Below, piece after piece: positions 19,258 through 27,141 of a DNA stretch of 64,000 bases (positions are counted from its first letter, which is position 1; each line of letters opens with the position of its first letter). Under the pieces are notes generated by a model. It searched no databases. It was not told the origin of the DNA and saw only the letters and a list, made by a program, of their open reading frames with translations. Location: contig CP017039.1 in assembly GCA_001717545.1 (NCBI GenBank), forward strand, positions 2,046,001 to 2,110,000, read 5' to 3'. Position numbers and translations under genes: made by a program. This DNA is from Anaerolineaceae bacterium oral taxon 439. GTDB taxonomy: Bacteria; Chloroflexota; Anaerolineae; Anaerolineales; Anaerolineaceae.

Positions 19258-20924
19258 ACCAGAATAAAACGCAGCTCAGCCGCCGAAGCGGCCTCGCCGT
19301 CATGGCGCGGCTGGTCGGACTGGTCAAACCGCTTTCAGGTTATATGGCGCTGGCGATCCTGATGGGATGGCTGGGGCATCTTTGCGCCGCGATGATTACC
19401 GTTTTCGGCGCGATGATCATCCTGAGAATAGCCTCCGGTTCGCCGACGCCGCTTTTTCTTACGGCGATCGTTGTTTTCGCCATCCTTCGGACCGGACTCC
19501 GATACGGGGAACAGGCCTGCAACCACTTTATCGCGTTCAAGCTGCTGGCGCTGATCCGCGATCAGGTCTTCCGCGCCCTCCGGCGGCTCAGTCCGGCAAA
19601 GTTGGACGGGCGGGATAAAGGCGACCTGATCGCGGTTATAACGTCGGATATCGAGCTCCTCGAGGTCTTCTATGCGCATACGATTTCTCCGGCGGCCATC
19701 TGGCTGCTGTTTACCATAACGATGACCTTTTTTATCGGCAGATTTCATGCGTTCCTGGGCCTTCTGGCGCTGGCCGCTTATCTGACCGTCGGGCTCGCAG
19801 TTCCGATCGCCGCTTCGAATCGGAACGGGAACGACGGGATGAAATTCCGCGCAAAAGCCGGCGAACTGAGCGCCTTTGTGCTCGACAGCCTGCGCGGTCT
19901 TCCCGAAACGATTCAATACGGGCAGGGCGCATCCCGCAAAGCGGCGATCGATCAGAAATCCGACGCGTTGTCGGACGACGAAGCACGGATGAAAAAAATC
20001 GCAGCGATAAATCAGGCGGAAGCGCAGCTGATCATCCTGTGCTTCGATTTACTGATGCTCTTTGCGGCTGCCGTCCTCTTCCGACGCGGAAGCATTGATT
20101 TCAGCGGCGTCCTCATCCCGACGGTCGCGCTGTTCGCGTCGTTCGGGCCTTCGATCGCGCTCGCCGGACTCGGAACCACGCTTCAGAATACCTTTGCGGC
20201 TGGGAACCGCGTTCTCGACGTTCTGGACGAAGAACCGCTGATTCAGGAAATTAACGGCAACCCACCCGTGAGCTTCAGCGGAGCCGCCGCTGAAAACGTA
20301 TCGTTTTCCTACGCGGAAGAAGAAATCCTGAAGAACGTTTCGGTCGAAATCCCTTCCGGATCGATTATCGGAATTACCGGACGGAGCGGAAGCGGAAAAT
20401 CGACGCTGCTGAAGCTCTTCATGCGCTTTCGCGACCCGGATTCGGGAACGGTTAAAATCTCGGACAGACCCGTCAACCGGATCGATACGGCGAACCTGCG
20501 CGAAATCGAAAGCTTCGTCACGCAGGAAACCCACCTTTTCCACGACAGTATCCGAAACAACCTTCGCATTGCGAAATTGGACGCAAGCGACGCCGAAATC
20601 GAAGCTGCCTGCCGGATGGCCTCCGTACATGACTTCATCCTGACGCTCCCGAAAGGATACGATACGCCGGTCGGCGAACTCGGCGATACACTGTCCGGCG
20701 GCGAACGCCAGCGGCTCGGACTGGCCCGCGCGTTTCTGCACAACGCGCCTTTCCTCCTCCTGGACGAGCCGACCAGCAATCTCGACAGCCTCAACGAAGC
20801 CGTCATCCTGAAATCGCTCCAGTCGGAACGCGCCGGGAAGACGATCGCTCTCGTATCGCACCGGCAATCGACGGTGCGGATCGCCGATCATGTCGTTTCC
20901 GTCGACCACGGGAGACTCAGTTAG
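19254..20924 (+). CDS. ABC transporter, fused permease and ATPase, partner of upstream gene
   Basis: 556 residues with the same architecture: six membrane helices then an ATPase with Walker A GRSGSGKST, signature LSGGERQR and Walker B FLLLDEPTSNLD. Both partners keep complete ATPase motifs. The 4-base overlap with the previous gene implies coupled translation and a heterodimer. The YgbA-like gene starts three bases after the stop, so the cluster continues without a break. Confidence 0.87.
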   Translation: MNQNKTQLSRRSGLAVMARLVGLVKPLSGYMALAILMGWLGHLCAAMITVFGAMIILRIASGSPTPLFLTAIVVFAILRTGLRYGEQACNHFIAFKLLALIRDQVFRALRRLSPAKLDGRDKGDLIAVITSDIELLEVFYAHTISPAAIWLLFTITMTFFIGRFHAFLGLLALAAYLTVGLAVPIAASNRNGNDGMKFRAKAGELSAFVLDSLRGLPETIQYGQGASRKAAIDQKSDALSDDEARMKKIAAINQAEAQLIILCFDLLMLFAAAVLFRRGSIDFSGVLIPTVALFASFGPSIALAGLGTTLQNTFAAGNRVLDVLDEEPLIQEINGNPPVSFSGAAAENVSFSYAEEEILKNVSVEIPSGSIIGITGRSGSGKSTLLKLFMRFRDPDSGTVKISDRPVNRIDTANLREIESFVTQETHLFHDSIRNNLRIAKLDASDAEIEAACRMASVHDFILTLPKGYDTPVGELGDTLSGGERQRLGLARAFLHNAPFLLLDEPTSNLDSLNEAVILKSLQSERAGKTIALVSHRQSTVRIADHVVSVDHGRLS

Positions 20925-20927
20925 ACG

Positions 20928-21278
20928 ATGGGAAAAACCGTTTCCATCGCCGAAAAACGCGCGCTTGAGCAGGGGATCGTCTCGCGCATGATTAAAATTT
21001 ATTGCCATAAAATGCATGGGACGAAGGCTGGTTTATGCGCCGAATGCGCCGAGCTGGAGACCTACGCAAAGTCGCGATCGGAACGCTGCCCGTTTATTGA
21101 GACGAAAACATTCTGTTCGAACTGCAAGGCGCCTTGTTATAAACCAGCCATGCGTGAAAAAATCCGGATCGTCATGCGTTCCGCCGGACCCTGGATGATT
21201 TTCTATGATCCGAAAGCGACGCTGCGTCACCTTATCGAATCTATCAAAGAAAAAAGGAATCTGAGAAACGCTCCATGA
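20928..21278 (+). CDS. YgbA-like (nitrous-oxide-stimulated promoter family) Cys-rich protein
   Basis: 116 residues with conserved Cys and His in the order CHKMHGTKAGLCAEC, RCPF, FCSNCKAPCY, then the RSAGPWMIFYDP motif. These match the small YgbA_NO family, known in enterobacteria for a promoter induced under nitrosative or iron-limiting conditions; its biochemistry is not settled. The Cys set could bind a metal or Fe-S cluster. The end overlaps the DUF454 start by four bases. Its place behind two ABC genes supports an iron or metal homeostasis setting. Confidence 0.82.
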   Translation: MGKTVSIAEKRALEQGIVSRMIKIYCHKMHGTKAGLCAECAELETYAKSRSERCPFIETKTFCSNCKAPCYKPAMREKIRIVMRSAGPWMIFYDPKATLRHLIESIKEKRNLRNAP

Positions 21279-21688
21279 ACCTGAAACGAACGATTTATCT
21301 GGTCCTCGGATTTATCTGCTTAGGCGCCGGCTGTGTCGGCGTCGTGCTGCCGCTCCTGCCGTCCTTCCCGTTTTTCGTCGGGACCGCCTTTTTCTTCGCG
21401 AAATCGTCGGACAGGCTGCACCGTTGGTTCCGAGGGACTTCCCTGTACAAAGAACATCTTGAACCATTCCTGAATAAAAAAGGCATGACCGTTCAAACGA
21501 AAATCCGCATAATCGTCATGGTCACGATCCTGATGACGTTCGGGTTTATCATGATGAAAAACGTGCCGATCGGCAGGATCATTCTCGCGACCGTCTGGCT
21601 CGGGCATATCGTATACTTCGTTTTCGGCGTCAGGAAATTCGAAAAGGATCCGGTCCCGGAAATCCCCCGTCCCCAGCCCGAAACGTAA
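21275..21688 (+). CDS. DUF454 (YbaN-like) inner membrane protein
   Basis: 137 residues. The N-terminus is GFICLGAGCVGVVLPLLPSFPFF, the DUF454 hallmark, followed by the FAKSSDRLHRWF stretch and further hydrophobic segments. YbaN proteins are small inner-membrane proteins without a proven reaction. It is the last gene of the HMA-methyltransferase/ABC/YgbA run. The 112 bases that follow contain a TATAAT-like box (around 21740) that may serve the next gene. Confidence 0.87.
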   Translation: MNLKRTIYLVLGFICLGAGCVGVVLPLLPSFPFFVGTAFFFAKSSDRLHRWFRGTSLYKEHLEPFLNKKGMTVQTKIRIIVMVTILMTFGFIMMKNVPIGRIILATVWLGHIVYFVFGVRKFEKDPVPEIPRPQPET

Positions 21689-21800
21689 AGGCTCCGAACG
21701 TCTTACGGCCCGCCGCGGTCCGAAACGTCTTTTTCTGATTATAATTTTCCCGGGAATGATTTTTTTCAGCTGCTGAAACGGTTGATTAAGGAGAGACGGC

Positions 21801-22343
21801 GTGGCGAGCATTTCGGAACGATTGAATCGCGCCCTGCGGTACGGGTATCAGGAATATTTTGGCGAAAGCGAGCTGATCCGGTTTCAGCGCCTGACCCCTG
21901 TCGGCGGGGCAAAATCAGATCTGATTCAAATCGCCTCCCACCTGCTGTCCTTCGTGTCGCTTCCGGAGGCCGAAGGCGCGGGGATCGCGATCGGAAGGTT
22001 CGCGTTTCCGAGAATCAGGACCGAATTTAACGATATGCTCCGCTTTTCGGAAGCGCGTTTCCGAATTCTTACGCCCGCTGAGCGCGTCCGAAGCGGGATA
22101 AGCCGTCTTATCGACGACGTTTTTTGTCCCGGGGGCTTCCCTGTTCTGCGCGCCGAGACGGCGGAGGCGTTCGAATTCGAGCCTCAGGCCAATTCGACGG
22201 ATCCCTCGGATCATGTCGCCGCCGCGCTGCTCTGCGGCGTCCTGCTGGAAAGCTGCGCTGAGCTGACCGGTGGGAAAATGGTTCGCTGCGAATGGATAGA
22301 ACGGAACGGTTTTCGACTGTTCTTTGATCCATTAAATCATTAG
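21801..22343 (+). CDS. Unknown protein, possibly V4R-like
   Basis: 180 residues, no signal peptide or membrane segment. I do not recognise it with confidence. The C-terminal third (AALLCGVLLESCAELTGGKMV, then CEWIERNGFRLFFDPL) resembles the end of V4R small-molecule-binding domains, where a Cys-containing helix precedes a strand ending in F-x-F. The start is GTG at 21801 with AAGGAGAG five bases upstream. The next gene, a ThiB-like binding protein, starts 21 bases after its stop on the same strand, so the two may be cotranscribed. Confidence 0.5.
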   Translation: MASISERLNRALRYGYQEYFGESELIRFQRLTPVGGAKSDLIQIASHLLSFVSLPEAEGAGIAIGRFAFPRIRTEFNDMLRFSEARFRILTPAERVRSGISRLIDDVFCPGGFPVLRAETAEAFEFEPQANSTDPSDHVAAALLCGVLLESCAELTGGKMVRCEWIERNGFRLFFDPLNH

Positions 22344-22364
22344 TATTCAGGAGTCTGTAAAGGA

Positions 22365-23411
22365 ATGCTGCAAAAAGTTTTAGCCGTGATTTTAGTGATC
22401 GCCTGCCTGACCGTTTCGTCCGTTTTCGCGGATGATGCGACGCTCGACGTCCTGGTTTACGATTCATACGCCGTAAGCGAAGACCTCGTCGCCGCCTTCG
22501 AATCCGCGAATCAGGTCAGGCTGCAATTTATTGAAGCCGGAGACGGGACCGAACTCCTCAACCGCGCTATTTTAACCAAAGACGCGCCCTTAGCCGACGT
22601 CATCCTCGGAATCAACAGTGTCCTCGTCGCGCGAGCGCTTGAAAACGACCTTCTTGAACCGTACGCCGCGCCGGCGCTGGATTCGATCGACGACAAATTC
22701 AAAGTCGACGCCGAAAATCGCGCGCTCCCGTTCGATCATGCCGGGATCTGCCTGAATTACGATACCGCTTATTTTGAAACGAACGGGCTGGACGTTCCCG
22801 CTTCGCTCGAAGAGCTTGCCGATCCGAAGTATAAAGGCATGCTGGCGATCGAGAGCCCGGTTTCTTCAACGCCGGGGCTCGCGTTCATGCTGCTGACGAT
22901 CGACGTTTTTGGCGAAAACGGCTTCCTCGACTATTGGAAATTGCTGGTCGAGAACGGCGCCGAAATCGTTCCGGACTGGTCGACCGCCTATTATACGAAC
23001 TTTACCGCCGGCGGTGGCGACGGGCATCAGCCAATGGTCGTTTCATACGACGCCAGTCCTGCGGCCGCGCCGTTTTACGCGGAAGAACCAATGGAAAAAG
23101 CGCCGACCGCCGCGATTGTCGCCGATAAAACCTGTTTCAATATGATTGAATATATCGGAATCCTTAAAGGCACGGATCAGGCTGCTCTGGCGCGTAAATT
23201 TGTCGACGCTGTCCTGAGCCCCGAATGGCAGTCGGACTTACCGGGTCAGATGTTCGTGTACCCGGTTAACAGCGAAGCGACGGTTCCTGAACTGTTCGAG
23301 ACATTCGCGCCGGCCCCGAGGAATCCGGTCATGATGGATCCGGCACTTGTCGCCGCCAGCTTCGAAAAATGGCTCCAGCTATGGAGCGGTTCGGTTCAGC
23401 TGAACCCATAG
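22365..23411 (+). CDS. Thiamine-type ABC transporter substrate-binding protein (ThiB/TbpA-like)
   Basis: 348 residues with a cleavable signal peptide (cut probably after VSSVFA). Family signs are LDVLVYDSYAVSEDL near the start, PFDHAGICLNYD, the DYWKLLVENG helix and PDWSTAYYTNF, the order seen in thiamine-binding ThiB/TbpA. It would catch thiamine or a phosphate ester outside the cell. No permease or ATPase gene lies beside it; a PfkB kinase follows 47 bases later. I saw no TPP riboswitch upstream. It may use a transporter coded elsewhere. Confidence 0.75.
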   Translation: MLQKVLAVILVIACLTVSSVFADDATLDVLVYDSYAVSEDLVAAFESANQVRLQFIEAGDGTELLNRAILTKDAPLADVILGINSVLVARALENDLLEPYAAPALDSIDDKFKVDAENRALPFDHAGICLNYDTAYFETNGLDVPASLEELADPKYKGMLAIESPVSSTPGLAFMLLTIDVFGENGFLDYWKLLVENGAEIVPDWSTAYYTNFTAGGGDGHQPMVVSYDASPAAAPFYAEEPMEKAPTAAIVADKTCFNMIEYIGILKGTDQAALARKFVDAVLSPEWQSDLPGQMFVYPVNSEATVPELFETFAPAPRNPVMMDPALVAASFEKWLQLWSGSVQLNP

Positions 23412-23458
23412 GCCAATGAATTGAAACTGAATTAAGAGAGGTAAGGAAACCTGTTATC

Positions 23459-24412
23459 ATGTCTATCGTCTGTTCCGGCTCTGTCGCCTACGACTATCTA
23501 ATGCGCTTTCCCGGTCGCTTCAAAGATCATATCCTTCCGGAGCATCTGGCAAATGTCAGTCTGTCGTTTCTCGTGGACGACATGACCAAGCTTCGCGGCG
23601 GCATCGCCCCGAATATCAGTTACTCGTTTGCGCTCCTGGGCCAGAAGCCAATCCTGTTCGCCGCGGTCGGCGAAGACTTCGCCGACTATCGGCAATGGCT
23701 GACAGAGCATGGCGTCGACTGCGCGTTCGCTCGCGTTATTCCGGGAAAATACACCGCCAGCTTCTTCGCCAATACCGACCTCTCGAACGCCCAGATCGCG
23801 TCGTTCTACTCTGGCGCGATGGCCAATTCCGGGGATATCAAGCTTTCGGAGCTGGATCCGGCGGACGTCGAGCTGTTTATTATTTCCCCGTCCGACCCTG
23901 TCGCCATGATAGGCTACGCGAAACAGGCTAAGGAGCTGGGAATCCCTTACGCTTTCGACCCATCGCAGCAAATCATCCGCATGAATAAAGAGCAGCTGCG
24001 CGAAGGAATTGTCGGCGCGAAATTCCTTTTCTGCAACGAGTATGAGTTTGAACTGCTCAAAAAGCATAGCGAATGGAGCGAGGCAGAAATCCTGAGCCAG
24101 ACCGAAATTACGGTGATTACGCTCGGGGAAGAAGGATCGCGGATTATCGCGAACGGAACCGAGTTCCTCGCGCCGATTTACCCTGCGAAGAGGATCGCTG
24201 ATCCGACCGGGGTCGGGGACGCCTACCGCTCCGGATTCCTGACCGGCTACTATAAGGGGTTCCCGCTCGAAATCTGCGGAAAGATGGGCGCGCTCGTCTC
24301 GACCTATGTCCTGGAGCAGGTCGGCACGCAGACGCATTCGTTCACAATCGATGAATTCAAGACGCGTTTCCGGGAGCGCTGGGACGATCAGGGCGCGCTG
24401 GACGCGCTGTAA
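23459..24412 (+). CDS. PfkB-family carbohydrate/nucleoside kinase (adenosine kinase-like)
   Basis: 317 residues. The PfkB signature near the end reads DPTGVGDAYRSGF with the catalytic Asp, and an earlier GGIAPNISYSFALLG is the first PfkB motif. The start (IVCSGSVAYDYLM) and the HILPEHL and SFLVDDM stretches fit the adenosine kinase-like subgroup seen in Chloroflexota and archaea. Substrate could be adenosine or another nucleoside or sugar. Followed by a strong terminator, so it ends the transcript that may begin upstream of 21801. Confidence 0.82.
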   Translation: MSIVCSGSVAYDYLMRFPGRFKDHILPEHLANVSLSFLVDDMTKLRGGIAPNISYSFALLGQKPILFAAVGEDFADYRQWLTEHGVDCAFARVIPGKYTASFFANTDLSNAQIASFYSGAMANSGDIKLSELDPADVELFIISPSDPVAMIGYAKQAKELGIPYAFDPSQQIIRMNKEQLREGIVGAKFLFCNEYEFELLKKHSEWSEAEILSQTEITVITLGEEGSRIIANGTEFLAPIYPAKRIADPTGVGDAYRSGFLTGYYKGFPLEICGKMGALVSTYVLEQVGTQTHSFTIDEFKTRFRERWDDQGALDAL

Positions 24413-24424
24413 GAAGTTAAGTTA

Positions 24425-24454
24425 AAGCGGCCCCCGTTCGTAGGGGCCGCTTTT
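24425..24454 (+). terminator. Intrinsic terminator after the PfkB kinase
   Basis: A 10-bp perfect stem (AAGCGGCCCC at 24425-24434, GGGGCCGCTT at 24443-24452) with an 8-base loop and a short T run, 12 bases after the kinase stop. Confidence 0.87.
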
Positions 24455-24500
24455 CTGTATGGCATGTTGACGGCGCATGAGGGCAGGTAGTACACCGCCA

Positions 24501-26261
24501 CTACATCACATCCGGCGTCTCGATCCCCAGCACGGCCAGACTGTTGACAATCGCCTGACGCGCGGCGGCGGTTAACCGCAGTCGAAAATCGCGCACGGAT
24601 CCCTTCGCCTTCATAACCGGACAAACACGATAAAACTCGTTAAACGTTTTCGCCAGATCAAACGCCAGCGACGCGACGTACAGCGGCTTCATTTCATTCG
24701 CCGAACGCAGAATCTCTTTCGGCAGCCGCGTCATCAGGTCGATCAGCTCGATTTCAACCTCGCTCAAATCGTACGTCAGCGGCGCGCTTTCAGGAAACGG
24801 CGCTTCCGTCCGCTTCAGAATACTATTCGCGCGCACGGCGGCATATTGGATATACGGCGCGGCCTGACCGTTAAAGTCAAGCGCGGAAGCCCAGTCAAAC
24901 GTGACGATCTTCGTATTATCACGGGAGACCATCGAGTATTTCAGCGCTCCCAGCGCGACCAGCTCCGCAACACGAACCTTTTCCGCTTCGCTCAGCGCAT
25001 CATTCTTCTCCCGGACAATTTCCAGCGCCCGCGCTTTCGCCTCAGCCAGAAGATCGTTCAGGAAAACGACCGTCCCGTCCCGGGACGACATCGTCACGTT
25101 TCCGGGCAGATTGACGATTTCATATGATAAATGATAGCAGTCCTTCGTCCACGAATACCCCATCAGCTCAAGCGTCTTGAAAACCTGCGTCAGGTAGAGC
25201 GATTGGCGGACGTCGATAACGTAGACCGACCGATCGAGCTTGAACTCAGCGAATTTCTGAATCGCCAGCGCCAGATCCTTCGTCGCGTAAAGCGACGTCC
25301 CGTCCGAACGTAAAACGACTAAAACGCGATACTTGTCCTTCGTCCCATATTTTTCATCCAGCTTGACGACGACCGCGTTTTCCGGGCGTTCGTCGTCCGC
25401 GATTCCCCGTTCGATCAGCTCGTCGACCACAACCTTCCCGGAATCTTCAACGTCGCTTTCAAAATAATAATGATCAAAACCAACGCCCAATGTCTTGAAG
25501 ATTTCCTCAAAGCCGTCGACGCTCCATTGCCGCGTTTCTTTCCAAAGCGCGACAATCTCCGGATCGCGCCGGTCCCAGCGGGCGAAAAGCTCGCGAATCT
25601 CGCCGTCCGCGCCGGGTTCGCTTTCGGCGCGCTGCGACGCTTCCGTATATAAATCGCCCATCCAGCGGGTAATATCGCCCGTCGGCTTTTCCCCGGCATG
25701 ATATTTCAGATAACACCACATCCATTTGATCACATGCAGCCCGATATCGCCTAAATATGTCGTACGAACAACGTCGTCGCCCCCGGCGTCGATCAGGTTA
25801 CAGACAACGTTACCCAAAATGACGTTGCGCAGATGCCCGACGTGGAAAGATTTATGCGTATTCGGCTGCGCGAATTCAACCATCGTCCGCCGTCCACGCC
25901 TCGGCGCCCGTCCGAAGGCGGCGCCCTCTTCAAGAACAATATCAATAACGCGGCGCGCATACGCTTTCGAAGAAAAATACACGTTCAGATAACCCTTTAT
26001 CGCCTCCGCGCGTTCGAATCCGATCGGAAGACTCAGCTCCGAAGCGACCTGCGCCGCGATTTCCTGCGCTTTCTGACCGATATTCGTTTTCTCGCCCCGC
26101 GCCTTCGCCGCGACCGCGACCGGCTGGAAGAATGAAGTCGACAAGCCCCAATTCCCACTGAACGGAATCCAGGACCATTGAATCGCCCCAAGCGGAACGC
26201 CCGCCTTGGCGCTCAGGATCTGAACCTGATTTGCTAATTCCTGCTGTTCTTTCTCAAACAT
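24501..26261 (-). CDS. argS: Arginyl-tRNA synthetase
   Basis: Class I aminoacyl-tRNA synthetase that charges tRNA-Arg. 586 residues from the chosen start. The HIGH motif reads HVGH in NTHKSFHVGHLRN; the KMSKS loop is replaced by MSSRDGTVV, a form common in ArgRS. The N-terminal Add1 tRNA-binding region and the C-terminal DALR anticodon-binding domain (ANEMKPLYVASLAFDLAKTFNEFY) are both present. I took the ATG at 26261; a longer frame from 26351 would run through the rpsT terminator. It follows rpsT on the same strand. Confidence 0.95.
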   Translation of the reverse strand: MFEKEQQELANQVQILSAKAGVPLGAIQWSWIPFSGNWGLSTSFFQPVAVAAKARGEKTNIGQKAQEIAAQVASELSLPIGFERAEAIKGYLNVYFSSKAYARRVIDIVLEEGAAFGRAPRRGRRTMVEFAQPNTHKSFHVGHLRNVILGNVVCNLIDAGGDDVVRTTYLGDIGLHVIKWMWCYLKYHAGEKPTGDITRWMGDLYTEASQRAESEPGADGEIRELFARWDRRDPEIVALWKETRQWSVDGFEEIFKTLGVGFDHYYFESDVEDSGKVVVDELIERGIADDERPENAVVVKLDEKYGTKDKYRVLVVLRSDGTSLYATKDLALAIQKFAEFKLDRSVYVIDVRQSLYLTQVFKTLELMGYSWTKDCYHLSYEIVNLPGNVTMSSRDGTVVFLNDLLAEAKARALEIVREKNDALSEAEKVRVAELVALGALKYSMVSRDNTKIVTFDWASALDFNGQAAPYIQYAAVRANSILKRTEAPFPESAPLTYDLSEVEIELIDLMTRLPKEILRSANEMKPLYVASLAFDLAKTFNEFYRVCPVMKAKGSVRDFRLRLTAAARQAIVNSLAVLGIETPDVM

Positions 26262-26321
26262 GTTTTGTCTACCTGATCTCCCCGGTATCCCGGCTGAATT
26301 TCGCTTCTCATAATTATCAAC

Positions 26322-26357
26322 AAAAAAGGGCTGATCCGTTCGAATGAACACAGCCCT
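26322..26357 (-). terminator. Intrinsic terminator after rpsT (minus strand)
   Basis: Read on the minus strand, AGGGCTG (26357-26351) pairs with CAGCCCT (26333-26327), followed by a run of T residues to 26322. A second dyad at 26374-26398 (TCAACCCGA/TCGGGTTGA) lies closer to the rpsT stop without a T run. Both lie between rpsT and argS. Confidence 0.82.
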
Positions 26358-26407
26358 CTTTCAGCGAACACAATCAACCCGAACCATGATCGGGTTGAAT
26401 CGGAACT

Positions 26408-26668
26408 TTACGCCTTAGCGGCCAACTTTTTAACCAGCCGGCTCTTCTTCCGAGCAGCGTTGTTCTTATGCAGAACGCCCTTCTGAACGGCTCGATCCAA
26501 CGCACGAACGGCGTTGAAAACCAGCGCTTCAGCGTCTTCGCTCGACTGCGCCACGGCAACGCGGGCCTTCGCCAACGCCGAACGCATCGGACCGCGAACC
26601 AGACGGTTGCGCAATCGGCGGGCTTCATTTTGCTTATTTCGCTTCTTCTGTGACTTAATATTAGCCAT
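26408..26668 (-). CDS. rpsT: 30S ribosomal protein S20
   Basis: Primary 16S rRNA-binding protein of the small subunit, 86 residues, the usual size. Starts MANIKSQKKRNKQNE, with the Lys/Arg-rich three-helix pattern and the GVLHKNNAARKKSRLVKKL end that mark S20. A near-consensus promoter lies upstream (26790-26818), giving a leader of about 115 bases in which S20 autoregulation could act. Before the island arrived, guaA probably lay directly upstream. Confidence 0.96.
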   Translation of the reverse strand: MANIKSQKKRNKQNEARRLRNRLVRGPMRSALAKARVAVAQSSEDAEALVFNAVRALDRAVQKGVLHKNNAARKKSRLVKKLAAKA

Positions 26669-26789
26669 TGTACTGCCTACTCTCCCAAGTTTCTGGAACG
26701 TTGCGCCTGCCGCCGGCCGAGCCTTTCTATGACTTTTTTCTGGCTGCGGAAACGCCTTGAGGGTTGCCCGGAACTCTAGAACGGCAATA

Positions 26790-26818
26790 ATTATCGCTGA
26801 GATGAATCAAAATGTCAA
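26790..26818 (-). promoter_or_regulatory. Sigma-70 type promoter for rpsT
   Basis: On the minus strand TTGACA (26818-26813) and GATAAT (26795-26790) are separated by exactly 17 bases. Transcription should start near 26783, about 115 bases before rpsT. It is the best promoter match I saw in the window and lies 60 bases from the island edge. Confidence 0.8.
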
Positions 26819-26877
26819 CGGCATTCACGCCAAGCTTATGACTGATGTTCAGCCCCATTTGCGAGAAAAGCTGCTCT

Positions 26878-26887
26878 ACTCCCACTC
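26878..26887. repeat. Left 10-bp direct repeat (att-like) of the guaA island
   Basis: ACTCCCACTC, identical to 30899-30908 at the 3' end of guaA. On the minus strand it reads GAGTGGGAGT followed by AG. An uninterrupted guaA would therefore have ended Glu-Trp-Glu-TAG here. Confidence 0.65.
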
Positions 26888-27141
26888 TTCTTATCCGTTT
26901 GTTCGACAGGGGCAAAACCTTTCAAAACAGGCGTTTGCCAGCAATTCACTTCCGTTCTGTCAGTAATAATCCGTATGGTTTTTCGATTTTTTCTCCCATT
27001 CCACTTCCAATTCCAGAAAGAAAAAGTCCTCTTATAGTAAAAACTTTATGATTCTGCAGACAGTTTCAACAGATGTAATAATAGCCAATATCATAGCACA
27101 GAAATCTCGCTCGGAATATTTATGTAAGTAAAATCCCGCCT
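26888..27141. other. AT-rich noncoding spacer at the left end of the island
   Basis: About 250 bases between the left repeat and the end of the subtilase gene. I see no convincing gene, tRNA or terminator with a clear T run. Read on the minus strand next to the repeat, one frame is open for 12 codons and would join in phase to the truncated XRE frame if the island were circular. Confidence 0.4.

Noticed and set aside
21689-22364. TPP riboswitch before the ThiB-like gene
   Set aside because: No CTGAGA...ACCTGAT-like core is seen in the short upstream gaps.
26727-26915. Short minus-strand frame across the left island repeat, considered as a transposase remnant
   Set aside because: No transposase motif is visible; it runs through the rpsT promoter and the repeat and looks non-coding.
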